Below are positions 40,288 to 48,507 of a DNA stretch of 56,055 nt, piece by piece. Every line of letters starts with the position of its first letter. Position 1 is the first letter of the stretch. Below the pieces are notes generated by a model. It was not told the origin of the DNA. It ran no database searches and saw only the letters and a program-made list of their open reading frames with translations. The DNA lies in assembly GCA_018335655.1 (NCBI GenBank), contig JAGXRX010000050.1:1-56055 (forward strand), read 5' to 3'. Position numbers and translations under genes: made by a program. The stretch comes from Erysipelothrix sp. Lineage in GTDB: Bacteria; Bacillota_I; Bacilli_A; Erysipelotrichales; Erysipelotrichaceae.

Positions 40288-41517
40288 ATGTTTCAAACTC
40301 AACAAATAAGACAAAACTTTAATTTTCACACAAAATATTCTACCCAATTTAAGGATAATACATTTGTTTTTCGCTTTTTATTTCCAATGACACAACATAA
40401 TATTAACTGTGCTCAAGTATATAGTGAGCTTCTTGATGATCGCTCTATAAATGCTCCCACTAAACAAGCGATGCTTCGTTGGATGGATGAACTCTATGAT
40501 GCATCGTTTGGTTCGTACGTCACGACGTATGGGCAATCCTTTGTGCTTAGTGTAGTTTTTAAAGGCATTGAAGGGAGTATTGTGAATGATTCTGAGCAAA
40601 ATCAGCGCTTTCTTTCATGGATGATGATGATTTTAGGAGGGGTACTTGTTAATAAAGAAACGCTAAAAGAAGCGAAGACGAATGTACTTCAAAACGTAAA
40701 GCGTGAACAAGAACAACATGTTAAGTATGCACTTGCACTTAGTGCAGCACGATATGAGAATACATCGTATGCACTCAAAGTCGATGGAGACGAAACAGTC
40801 ACTAAGATAACTCTTGAGGATATTCATAGTTTTAAAGATTTACTTAAAGAAGTTGCATGTGATGTTTATCATATTGGTCAATTTGATGAGTCTATAATTC
40901 TCGAAGAACTCAAGAAATCATTTTTACATCAAGATAAGATGAGTAGTCCTACGTTTACAATGTTGAAATCAGAACCTCTTGAAAGACATTCAGTGCAAAA
41001 ATTTAGTCCTCAAACAGTTCTAGTGAAAACGTATGCGACCAATGTTGATTATAAAGATCCACGATATCTTGCATATCGAGTCGCTGCTATTGCCTTTGGA
41101 AGTTTACCAACATCGTTATTATTTACAAATATTCGTGAAAAAAACAGTTTATGTTATTTTATTCATGCATCGGTCATTGCTTTTGATGGGGTTATGAATG
41201 TTGTTACTGGAATTGAAAGTGATAAAGTTGATATCGTATCCGCAATGATTGATGAGCAATTTGCAGCCATGAAGGATATTGAAGATTCACTTATTGAACA
41301 AGCAAAACAAATGATGATTCATAGCTTAGTAAGTAGTGATGATGATGTAATGTCGATGATTAATCTTCATTATTCAAGTCGATTAAAAGATGAAGAATTC
41401 AACATTGAATTAATCACTAAAAAGATTAATGAATTAAAGAGAGAGCAGATTCTAGAGGCTATTCAATCAAGTGAATGCATTGGAGAATTTGTGTTGTTAG
41501 GAGAAAATAATGTTTAA
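40288..41517 (+). CDS. ymfF: M16-family protein YmfF (non-catalytic partner)
   Basis: A 409-residue protein of the M16 peptidase family, lacking the inverted zinc motif HxxEH. It has the M16 C-terminal landmarks: YLAYRVAAIAFGSLPTSLLFTNIREKNSLCYFIHA, where Arg and Tyr of the substrate-binding RE(x)nxxY motif are found. In Bacillus, ymfF and ymfH are adjacent and are linked in annotation to the EF-P modification locus. The usual pairing is one active and one inactive subunit. AAGGGGA is the ribosome site. It overlaps ymfH by eight bases. Confidence 0.88.
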   Translation: MFQTQQIRQNFNFHTKYSTQFKDNTFVFRFLFPMTQHNINCAQVYSELLDDRSINAPTKQAMLRWMDELYDASFGSYVTTYGQSFVLSVVFKGIEGSIVNDSEQNQRFLSWMMMILGGVLVNKETLKEAKTNVLQNVKREQEQHVKYALALSAARYENTSYALKVDGDETVTKITLEDIHSFKDLLKEVACDVYHIGQFDESIILEELKKSFLHQDKMSSPTFTMLKSEPLERHSVQKFSPQTVLVKTYATNVDYKDPRYLAYRVAAIAFGSLPTSLLFTNIREKNSLCYFIHASVIAFDGVMNVVTGIESDKVDIVSAMIDEQFAAMKDIEDSLIEQAKQMMIHSLVSSDDDVMSMINLHYSSRLKDEEFNIELITKKINELKREQILEAIQSSECIGEFVLLGENNV

Positions 41518-42769
41518 GCAACTCGAAAAAACACATGGTTTTGTAACTCCTTCTGGGATGAAAGTTACAATACTATATAAACCTGACTTTAAACAACAAT
41601 CCATGATTGTAGGTGTTCCTTTTGGTGGTATTCACTCAAATGTTTATGATGAACAACATGAATTATATAAACCTGGTTTGGCTCATTTTCTTGAGCATAA
41701 ACTCTTTGAATCTGAGAGTGGGGACATTATGGCTCAGTTTTCTGAATTAGGAGCTCAAGTCAATGCATTTACGTCTTATCAAGAAACTTGTTATTACTTC
41801 AATACCACGACAAAATTTAAAGAATCATCAAATTTACTTTTAGATTTAGTGAGTGATTGTTCGTTAAGTGAAGAGAGTGTTGAAAAAGAAAAAGGGATTA
41901 TTATTTCTGAGCTCTCTATGTATGAAGCTATGGTTGATCAAGCACTTGTAAAAAACCTTTATAAGTCGCTTTATCATAATCATCCTATTATTCATGACAT
42001 CGGTGGTTCAAAAAAGAGTGTCACTGACATTACTTTAAAACAACTTATGGATGCATTTAATCGCTTTTATCATCCATCTCTAATGCAATGTGTTTGTGTT
42101 ACTAATGAACCTATTGAATCAGTAGAAGCGATGATTCTAGCTCATCCATTATCTTCAAACACTAAAGAAAAAAATAGTGTCAGTGAAGAAGCCATTATAG
42201 AACCACGCGACGTTGCATTTAAAGACATTCATGTCACAATGGATATTGAAGTTGCGAAAGGTGTTTACGCACTAAAACTTGATGCTCATGAAGGAAGTTC
42301 AATGAATAATGTTTTGAAGCAATTTGCACTTCGTTTTCTTCTAGAAGCTACCTTTAGTGAACTCAATCCACTTTACCAAGAGTGGATTGATCAAGAACTT
42401 ATTAATGATTATTTTGATATGGATGTCGATGTCTCACAAAACTATAGTTATATAGCTTTTCTATGTGAGCATGAACACTTAGATGAAGTGTTTGATTGGA
42501 TTGAATCCATGTTGAAGAAGGTCGATCTTGATGAAGTGACATTAAATCAACTAAAACGTCGCTATTTAGGAATGAGTTTAAAAGCATTAAACAAACCATC
42601 TTCCTTATCAAAACAACTTGTTCGATATGCTTTAAATGATTTAGATTTCTTTGATGTCTTAGGTTTGTTTCAAACAATGTCTATGAAAGATATAGAATTG
42701 GCAAAACAGCATATATTAAACTCACTGACTCATTCAAGTCGTGTGAAAATTACACCACAAGCGAAATAA
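41510..42769 (+). CDS. ymfH: M16-family zinc peptidase YmfH
   Basis: A 419-residue M16 metallopeptidase. The inverted zinc motif is intact as HFLEH at residues 59-63 (His59, Glu62, His63), and the third zinc ligand is expected in EKEKGIIISELSMYE. It forms a pair with the motif-less protein before it, as seen for many M16 heterodimers. The specific peptide substrate is unknown. The reductase gene ymfI, which follows in Bacillus, is absent here. The gene ends at a terminator at 42776. Confidence 0.9.
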   Translation: MFKQLEKTHGFVTPSGMKVTILYKPDFKQQSMIVGVPFGGIHSNVYDEQHELYKPGLAHFLEHKLFESESGDIMAQFSELGAQVNAFTSYQETCYYFNTTTKFKESSNLLLDLVSDCSLSEESVEKEKGIIISELSMYEAMVDQALVKNLYKSLYHNHPIIHDIGGSKKSVTDITLKQLMDAFNRFYHPSLMQCVCVTNEPIESVEAMILAHPLSSNTKEKNSVSEEAIIEPRDVAFKDIHVTMDIEVAKGVYALKLDAHEGSSMNNVLKQFALRFLLEATFSELNPLYQEWIDQELINDYFDMDVDVSQNYSYIAFLCEHEHLDEVFDWIESMLKKVDLDEVTLNQLKRRYLGMSLKALNKPSSLSKQLVRYALNDLDFFDVLGLFQTMSMKDIELAKQHILNSLTHSSRVKITPQAK

Positions 42770-42775
42770 GTAAGA

Positions 42776-42798
42776 AATGATGATAACCATCATTTTTT
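42776..42798 (+). terminator. Terminator of ymfF-ymfH
   Basis: AATGATG (42776-42782), loop ATAAC, CATCATT (42788-42794), then T to 42798. Confidence 0.82.
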
Positions 42799-42834
42799 AT
42801 TGATTTAAAGTGATTGTGATACAAATTTGCTCAT

Positions 42835-42863
42835 TTGTACTACTTTTAAAGATTAACTATAAT
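42835..42863 (+). promoter_or_regulatory. Promoter of the short SSB gene
   Basis: TTGTAC (42835-42840), 17 bases, perfect TATAAT (42858-42863). AGGAGG follows before the ATG at 42888. Confidence 0.7.
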
Positions 42864-42887
42864 GCCTTCACAGGAGGACATCGTTGT

Positions 42888-43211
42888 ATGTTAAATCAAA
42901 TAGTTTTAGTTGGAAAAGTTGTTGAGCTACCTACATTAAGAGAAACAAGTGGAGGGAGCAAAGTTGCAAACTTGTTACTTGAAGTGGATCGAAACTTTAA
43001 AAATTCTCATGGTGAATATGAGAAAGACTTGATCTTATGCACATTATGGCGTGGTGTAGCAGAATCTGCGATTGCAGTATGTGAAATAGGATCACTTGTA
43101 GGGGTAAAGGGCAGGGTACAAGCGAATATGATAATTACTAAAGAGAATAAGCCGTTTTATAGTTGTGAAGTTGTTGCTGAAAAGCTATCATTTTTACAAG
43201 CATCAGCATAA
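42888..43211 (+). CDS. ssb: Short single-stranded DNA-binding protein
   Basis: A 107-residue protein with an OB fold of the bacterial SSB family: MLNQIVLVGKVVELPTLRET, then VANLLLEVDRNF and CTLWRGVAESAIAVCEIGSLVGVKGRVQAN. It has no long disordered linker and no acidic DDDIPF-like tail, so it resembles Bacillus SsbB more than SsbA. It probably binds single-stranded DNA but not the tail-dependent partner proteins. The start is the ATG at 42888 with AGGAGG upstream; the frame is open 78 bases further upstream but that part is not SSB-like. It has its own promoter and terminator. Confidence 0.88.
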   Translation: MLNQIVLVGKVVELPTLRETSGGSKVANLLLEVDRNFKNSHGEYEKDLILCTLWRGVAESAIAVCEIGSLVGVKGRVQANMIITKENKPFYSCEVVAEKLSFLQASA

Positions 43212-43231
43212 GCGCTTTAAGCGCTTTTTTT
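43208..43231 (+). terminator. Terminator of the short SSB gene
   Basis: AAGCGC (43210-43215) with GCGCTT (43221-43226) and a run of T to 43231. The stop codon overlaps its 5' arm. Confidence 0.82.
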
Positions 43232-43288
43232 ATGTTTTGAAATCATCGTTAACGCTTTGTTTATGCTCATTATCATTCATTTTTAGTG

Positions 43289-43294
43289 TATAAT
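43289..43294 (+). promoter_or_regulatory. -10 element of the thyA operon
   Basis: Perfect TATAAT at 43289-43294, 20 bases before the thyA ATG, with GAGGT in between. No clear -35. Confidence 0.45.
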
Positions 43295-43314
43295 GTCTTT
43301 AATGTGAGGTAATT

Positions 43315-44178
43315 ATGAAACAATATCATGAGTTAATTAAACATGTATTAGAGAATGGTCAAGAACGTGATGATCGTACATCAACGGGTGTCATCGGAAC
43401 ATTTGGTTATCAATCTCGCTATGATCTTAGTGAAGGCTTTCCTTTAATTACCACTAAAAAAGTCCATTTTAAGTCCATACTTGTGGAGTTATTATGGTTC
43501 ATTTCTGGTGAAACAAATATTCAACCACTCGTTAAGAAAAATGTAAGAATTTGGAATGATTGGCCTTATGCGAAGTATCAAAAAACTGAAGCATATCAAG
43601 GCGAAAGCATGGAAGAATTCATTGCAAAGATAAAAGAAGATGATGATTTTGCACTAAAATATGGGGATTTAGGGCCAGTGTATGGTCATCAGTGGCGTAA
43701 CTTCTTTGGTGTCGATCAACTCCATAAAGTGATTGAAGACTTAAAAAATAATCCAACATCTCGTCGTCATATCATTAGTGCTTGGAATCCAGCACAACTA
43801 GAAGATATGGCACTTCCACCATGTCATGCTTTTATGCAGTTTTATGTACACAACAACACCTTAAGTCTTCAACTATACCAACGCTCAGCTGATGTATTTT
43901 TAGGCGTTCCTTTCAATATTGCATCCTATGCTTTACTTCTAATGATGGTTGCAAAAGTATGTGGTTATCAAGCAAAAGATTTTGTACATACCCTTGGAGA
44001 TGTCCATATTTATAAAAATCATATTGAGCAAGTCAACCTTCAATTACAACGTGATTTTAGACCTCTTCCAGCAGTAAGAATAGCTCATAGAGATAACATC
44101 TTGGATTTTGTTGAAGAGGATTTTGAACTCATTGGTTATGAACCACACCCTCATATCGCAGGCAAGGTTAGTGTCTAA
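43315..44178 (+). CDS. thyA: Thymidylate synthase
   Basis: A 287-residue folate-dependent thymidylate synthase. It shows [13 protein letters not shown] at the N-terminus (phosphate Arg), [29 protein letters not shown] with catalytic Cys170, and [20 protein letters not shown]. The enzyme uses 5,10-methylene-THF and yields dihydrofolate, which is recycled by the folA product next door. The two genes overlap in TAATG, and thyA-folA is a classic pair. All key residues are present. Confidence 0.98.
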   Translation: MKQYHELIKHVLENGQERDDRTSTGVIGTFGYQSRYDLSEGFPLITTKKVHFKSILVELLWFISGETNIQPLVKKNVRIWNDWPYAKYQKTEAYQGESMEEFIAKIKEDDDFALKYGDLGPVYGHQWRNFFGVDQLHKVIEDLKNNPTSRRHIISAWNPAQLEDMALPPCHAFMQFYVHNNTLSLQLYQRSADVFLGVPFNIASYALLLMMVAKVCGYQAKDFVHTLGDVHIYKNHIEQVNLQLQRDFRPLPAVRIAHRDNILDFVEEDFELIGYEPHPHIAGKVSV

Positions 44179-44642
44179 TGATTCATATGATTGTTGCAAT
44201 TAACTCAACACGCACGATTGGTCATCACGACACAATGCCTTTTCATAACCCTGAAGATTTAGCTCACTTTAAAGCTAAAACACTTAATCATGTATGTGTT
44301 ATGGGACGTGTGACGTATGAATCAATTCCTGTAAAGTTAAGTAATCGTATGATATGGGTTTTAACATCCCAATTAGACTATGAACCAAAACATGATAATG
44401 TCATTGTGTTTAATGATGAGTCGCAACTTCTAGATGCAGTATTATCATATCAATCAGATATTTTCATCTGTGGTGGATTACAAATATATCGTTTATTCTT
44501 CCCCTATGTTTCTGTACTTTGGTTATCTCATATTGCAGATGAGTTTGATGGGGATGTAAAACTTGATCGATTTGAAGATCATATGACTTTAGTTAATTCT
44601 GTTCAATACAATACATTCATGTGTGAGGAGTATCATCGATGA
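44178..44642 (+). CDS. folA: Dihydrofolate reductase
   Basis: A 154-residue DHFR. The family pattern is followed: MIVAINSTRTIGHHDTMPFHNPEDLAHFKAKT (the usual LPW is MPF here), VCVMGRVTYESI (NADPH-binding), RMIWVLTS and DIFICGGLQIYRLF. The loss of the Trp in the LPW motif is a modest change; the Asp of the active site (PEDLAHF) is retained. It regenerates THF for thyA. It overlaps the next gene by four bases. Confidence 0.94.
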   Translation: MIHMIVAINSTRTIGHHDTMPFHNPEDLAHFKAKTLNHVCVMGRVTYESIPVKLSNRMIWVLTSQLDYEPKHDNVIVFNDESQLLDAVLSYQSDIFICGGLQIYRLFFPYVSVLWLSHIADEFDGDVKLDRFEDHMTLVNSVQYNTFMCEEYHR

Positions 44643-45190
44643 TTCGATTTAAACTATTCTTAGTACGTGCGTTTTTTTGGTTACCAATGCAACTTAATCT
44701 AAGGAAAATGAAAAGATTATCATTAGATGTCAAACATCATCTTGTAAGGATGTGGGCAGTACTTTTTCTGAGAGTTTCAAAAGTAAAAGTAAAAGTAAAG
44801 TATCGCAATCATATTCCACTACAATTGAATACCTTGATTCTAGTGCCTTCATTACCCCTTATTTATGAAATATGCTTAGTAGGTCTTGCGAGTGAATGTG
44901 TCTTCTTTCAACCTAAGGCTACATCATATGGACTACCACAAGCATGGTTGAATACTTTGAAAATTGATACTATAAAAGATTTTCCGACATACTGCATTAT
45001 GATTGAAGATGACTTAACTCAAGATCATCTTAATGAATTAGAAAACCTTAGATTTCAAGTTATGAAAATAAAAGCGAATGGATTAGATTCATTATTAAGT
45101 AGACCAGTAAAAGTCACTCTTGAGTGTGGCATACCATTAAGTATCGAAGAAAGTGCTGTAGCATCCATAGAAACCATAAGAAACTTATAG
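44639..45190 (+). CDS. PlsC-like protein lacking acyltransferase motifs
   Basis: A 183-residue basic, partly hydrophobic protein. The N-terminal helix followed by RVSKVKVKVKYRNHIP resembles the start of 1-acylglycerol-3-phosphate acyltransferases (PlsC), and PVKVTLECGIPLSIEE resembles their C-terminal strand. The catalytic NHxxxxD block is missing (VPSLPLIYEICLV occupies that place) and so is the FPEGTR block. The protein is also shorter than PlsC, which is about 200-240 residues. I read it as a decayed or repurposed PlsC in the thyA-folA operon. This is a weak assignment from pattern alone; a truly unrelated protein is possible. GAGGAG precedes the start. Confidence 0.5.
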   Translation: MIRFKLFLVRAFFWLPMQLNLRKMKRLSLDVKHHLVRMWAVLFLRVSKVKVKVKYRNHIPLQLNTLILVPSLPLIYEICLVGLASECVFFQPKATSYGLPQAWLNTLKIDTIKDFPTYCIMIEDDLTQDHLNELENLRFQVMKIKANGLDSLLSRPVKVTLECGIPLSIEESAVASIETIRNL

Positions 45191-45200
45191 AGGAAAAAAC

Positions 45201-46505
45201 ATGTCAAACATGCTAGAGATTATTGTAAAGAAAAGGGATAAACAAGACTTAACCCAAGCAGAAATTTCGTTTTGGATAAAAGAGCTTGTTGCGAATAGAG
45301 TGCCAGATTATCAATCATCGGCTCTTTTAATGGCGATTGTACTTAATGGACTTAATGAGCAAGAAACGGCTTGGCTGACTCATGAAATGATGAATAGTGG
45401 TGATGTGGTTGATTTGTCTTCCATTAAAGGAATGACCAATGATAAGCATTCAACAGGTGGTGTTGGAGATAAGACATCCCTTGTGTTAGCACCTATTGTG
45501 GCAGCATGTGGTGGAAAAGTAGCGAAGATGAGTGGGCGAGGATTAGGTCATACTGGTGGAACGATTGATAAACTTGAATCATTCCCAGGCTTTTCAACTG
45601 AAATTACGTCTCAACAGTTTGCTCATTTAGTCAATACAAACGGACTTGCGATTATGGGGCAGTCACAAAACTTAGTTCCTGCAGACAAAATGCTATATGC
45701 ACTTCGAGATGTTACGGGAACTGTCCCAGCTATTCCACTTATTGCATCAAGTATTATGTCTAAGAAACTAGCAGCAGGATCTGATGCGATTCTTCTTGAT
45801 GTTAAATTTGGTGATGGAGCATTCATGAAGGATGTGGATCATGCACGAGAACTTGCTTATGCCATGATTAGCATTGGTAAGCATGCGAATAAGAATACGA
45901 TTGCAATTTTGAGTGATATGAATCAACCTTTAGGATTTGCGATAGGAAATGCTCTTGAAGTTAAAGAAGCCATTGCAACACTAAAAGGAGAAGGTCCAGA
46001 AGACCTAACAAATCTATGTGTAGAAGCAGCAAGTCTAATGCTTGTTCAATCAAAACACTTTAATACAATTTCAGAGGCAAAAGAAGCAGTATATCGTGTA
46101 CTAAAAGATGGTAGTGCACTGAGTAAATTCAAAACATTTATTGAAGCACAAGGTGGCGATGTCAAGTATGTGGATGATATTTCATTACTTCCAAAGTCAC
46201 AACATGTGACACCATTTCTAGCCACTTCTTCAGGGTTTATTAAAACCATTGAAGCAATGCCTTTAGGACTTGGCGCAACACTTCTAGGTGCAGGAAGATT
46301 AAAGAAAGATGATATCTTAAAATTTGGAGTTGGTTTTGTTCTTAAAGCTAAAGTAGGGGATGAAGTTAAGATTGATGATGTCATATGTGAGATTCATCAT
46401 GATGATCCAATTCCTGAAGATGTTTTCACAAAACTCAGTGATGCGATTGTGATTTCACCATCTCCTGTGAGTTCTCCAATACTCATTCATGAAATCTGCG
46501 AGTGA
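45201..46505 (+). CDS. pdp: Pyrimidine-nucleoside phosphorylase
   Basis: A 434-residue phosphorylase of the thymidine/pyrimidine nucleoside type that splits thymidine, deoxyuridine or uridine with phosphate. The signature SGRGLGHTGGTIDKLESFPGF is complete, preceded by KHSTGGVGDKTSLVLAPIVAACGG, which binds phosphate. The C-terminal domain is normal in length. It is ten bases after the PlsC-like gene, with AGGAA between. It would supply deoxyribose-1-phosphate to the deoC branch at 51435. Confidence 0.96.
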   Translation: MSNMLEIIVKKRDKQDLTQAEISFWIKELVANRVPDYQSSALLMAIVLNGLNEQETAWLTHEMMNSGDVVDLSSIKGMTNDKHSTGGVGDKTSLVLAPIVAACGGKVAKMSGRGLGHTGGTIDKLESFPGFSTEITSQQFAHLVNTNGLAIMGQSQNLVPADKMLYALRDVTGTVPAIPLIASSIMSKKLAAGSDAILLDVKFGDGAFMKDVDHARELAYAMISIGKHANKNTIAILSDMNQPLGFAIGNALEVKEAIATLKGEGPEDLTNLCVEAASLMLVQSKHFNTISEAKEAVYRVLKDGSALSKFKTFIEAQGGDVKYVDDISLLPKSQHVTPFLATSSGFIKTIEAMPLGLGATLLGAGRLKKDDILKFGVGFVLKAKVGDEVKIDDVICEIHHDDPIPEDVFTKLSDAIVISPSPVSSPILIHEICE

Positions 46506-46525
46506 TGGTATCACTATGATGTGTG

Positions 46526-46534
46526 TGGTATAAT
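46526..46534 (+). promoter_or_regulatory. Extended -10 promoter giving a leaderless scpA mRNA
   Basis: TGG followed by perfect TATAAT (46529-46534). The scpA ATG at 46544 is nine bases on, with no Shine-Dalgarno sequence. A perfect inverted repeat, AGTGAT-GGT-ATCACT (46501-46515), overlaps the pdp stop just upstream; it has no T run, so it may be an operator. Confidence 0.65.
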
Positions 46535-46543
46535 GTCCAAGTT

Positions 46544-47254
46544 ATGAAATTTAACGTCACAATTGCTTCATTTGAAGGACCTCTAGATTTAATGCTATTC
46601 TTGATCAAGGAAAAGAAACTTGATCTTTTTGACTTAAATATCTCAATTCTCATTGAGCAATATGAAGCATTCCTTAATCAAATGAAAGAAATGAAATTTG
46701 AAATTGCGACGGAATATATTTCTGAACTTGCTGGGTTAATTGAATATAAGTCAAAACAATTAATTCCTCAAGAAAAAAGCGATTTTGAAACAGAGGCAAG
46801 TGAAGATCCAGAATCGATTGTTGCACGACTTCTTGAATACAGTGCAGTTAAAGAAGCGTCAATTACCTTAAAAGGTATGTTTGAAGAGCGTTCTAAGCAT
46901 TTTACAGCATTGTCACTTTCTGCTCCTGTTCAAGTTAATGTGTTTTATGATCATAATCTTCATGATCTAGTGAAAGCAATGAATAAAGTATTAGTTCGCT
47001 ATAAGTTAACAACACCATTTGATATTAAGACAACTTTTAAAGAGATGTCTGTTGAAGATCGTGTTGATATTATTCTTAAGTTTGCGAAGTCTAAAGGAAA
47101 AGAATTTTCTCTTGAAGAGTTATTCTCAACATGTGAGTCACTAGAATGTATGATTGTTAGTTTTCTTGCGATCCTTGATTGCATTCGATTACATACCTTA
47201 GATTATATTAATATGGAAGATACGATTTATTTGAAAGTGAGCGAAGCGTTATGA
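46544..47254 (+). CDS. scpA: Segregation and condensation protein ScpA
   Basis: A 236-residue kleisin of the SMC-ScpAB condensin. It begins FNVTIASFEGPLDLMLFLIKEKKLDLFDL, the SMC-neck-binding helix, and carries ISELAGLIEYKSKQLIP in the middle. The C-terminal winged helix is FSLEELFSTCESLECMIVSFLAILDCIR. I use the ATG at 46544; an in-frame ATG 21 bases upstream falls inside the promoter and lacks homology. It overlaps scpB by four bases. Confidence 0.96.
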   Translation: MKFNVTIASFEGPLDLMLFLIKEKKLDLFDLNISILIEQYEAFLNQMKEMKFEIATEYISELAGLIEYKSKQLIPQEKSDFETEASEDPESIVARLLEYSAVKEASITLKGMFEERSKHFTALSLSAPVQVNVFYDHNLHDLVKAMNKVLVRYKLTTPFDIKTTFKEMSVEDRVDIILKFAKSKGKEFSLEELFSTCESLECMIVSFLAILDCIRLHTLDYINMEDTIYLKVSEAL

Positions 47255-47805
47255 ACCCAAGTTTAATTCAACAATGTGAAGCACTCATTTATATGAGTGG
47301 TGAAGAGGGGATTACAAAACAATCATTAGCCATGATTATGATGTGTGCACCTCAAGATATAGAAGCATGTGTTGAAGTTCTCAATGCTCGCTATATTGAA
47401 CATTTAAGCGCATTTCAAATTATTGAAACTGCCGATTCCTTTAAACTTGTGACCGTCAAAGCAGTTCATGATATCTTAGCACTTCATCTACAAATGAAAG
47501 CCACGTCATCGTTGTCTAATTCAGCACTTGAAACTTTAGCAATCATTGCTTATCGTCAACCTTGTACTAAATCAATCATTGAACAACTCCGTGGGGTTAA
47601 TGTCGACATGATTGTGCGTAAACTTGTTGCCCTCGACTTAATTCAAGAGGCAGGACGTGAGAATACACCAGGACGACCTATACTTTATGAAGTGACATCT
47701 CATTTTCTTGATGTATTTCACTTAGCATCTTTACAATCATTACCAATTTTAAAACCAATCGAAAGCGAGGAGAAGGATCTTTATGGCAAATCAGAGACTG
47801 CATAA
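47251..47805 (+). CDS. scpB: Segregation and condensation protein ScpB
   Basis: A 184-residue ScpB. Two winged-helix domains are visible; LSNSALETLAIIAYRQPCTKSIIEQLRGVN and the second wing RENTPGRPILYEVT are diagnostic. ScpB dimers bind the middle of ScpA and adjust the SMC ring. The stop overlaps the start of rluB by 23 bases. The scpA-scpB-rluB order is conserved in Firmicutes. Confidence 0.96.
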   Translation: MNPSLIQQCEALIYMSGEEGITKQSLAMIMMCAPQDIEACVEVLNARYIEHLSAFQIIETADSFKLVTVKAVHDILALHLQMKATSSLSNSALETLAIIAYRQPCTKSIIEQLRGVNVDMIVRKLVALDLIQEAGRENTPGRPILYEVTSHFLDVFHLASLQSLPILKPIESEEKDLYGKSETA

Positions 47806-48505
47806 ACTCATAGCACAAGCTGGAGTGTCTTCACTTCGCAAAGCAGAAGAAATGATTACTCAAGGACGTGTTAAAGTTAACGGCGAAACGATTACAACGT
47901 TAGGATATATGGCTTCAGTTGATGATGATATTAATGTGGATGGTGTTAGTATCTTTGCACAAAAAACATTTTATTATTATCTTTTAAACAAACCAAAAAA
48001 CGTATTATCCACAGCAAGTGATGATCGTGGACGTCAAACTGTCCTAGATTTTGTACCTAAGGATGTTCGCTTGTTTCCAGTAGGGCGACTTGATAAAGAT
48101 ACTTTAGGAGCAATTATTCTTACTAATGATGGACAATTTACGAATCTAATGACCCATCCAAAGTATGAAATTCCAAAAACATATGAAGCAGTCATTGTGG
48201 GTGCTCTAACAAAAACAGTAAGTGACAAACTTGAAAAAGGGGTTGAGCTTGAAGATGGATTAACTTTACCAGCTACAATCAATTTTGCTCAGTTTCAAAA
48301 AGATAAAGGAACTACAATTGTTTCATTAACCATTCATGAAGGAAAAAATCGTATTGTTCGTCGTATGTTTGAAGCATTAAATGTTGATCTTATTAAACTA
48401 ACACGCACACACATTGGCTTTCTAGGTCTTGATGGTCTTCCAGTAGGACACACACGTGTAATTAAACCTTTTGAAGTGAAGAAACTAAAAGCTTTGGTGA
48501 AGTAA
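47783..48505 (+). CDS. rluB: RluB-type 23S rRNA pseudouridine synthase
   Basis: A 240-residue RsuA/RluB-family pseudouridine synthase with an N-terminal S4 RNA-binding domain (RLHKLIAQAGVSSLRKAEEMITQGRVKVNG). The catalytic motif is FPVGRLDKDTLGAIILTNDG with Asp104; the usual GLLLLTN is GAIILTN here. The KLTRTHIGFLGLDGLPVGHTR segment is family-typical. The predicted target is U2605 of 23S rRNA by analogy to RluB. It is three bases ahead of rsmE. Confidence 0.93.
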   Translation: MANQRLHKLIAQAGVSSLRKAEEMITQGRVKVNGETITTLGYMASVDDDINVDGVSIFAQKTFYYYLLNKPKNVLSTASDDRGRQTVLDFVPKDVRLFPVGRLDKDTLGAIILTNDGQFTNLMTHPKYEIPKTYEAVIVGALTKTVSDKLEKGVELEDGLTLPATINFAQFQKDKGTTIVSLTIHEGKNRIVRRMFEALNVDLIKLTRTHIGFLGLDGLPVGHTRVIKPFEVKKLKALVK

Positions 48506-48507
48506 GT

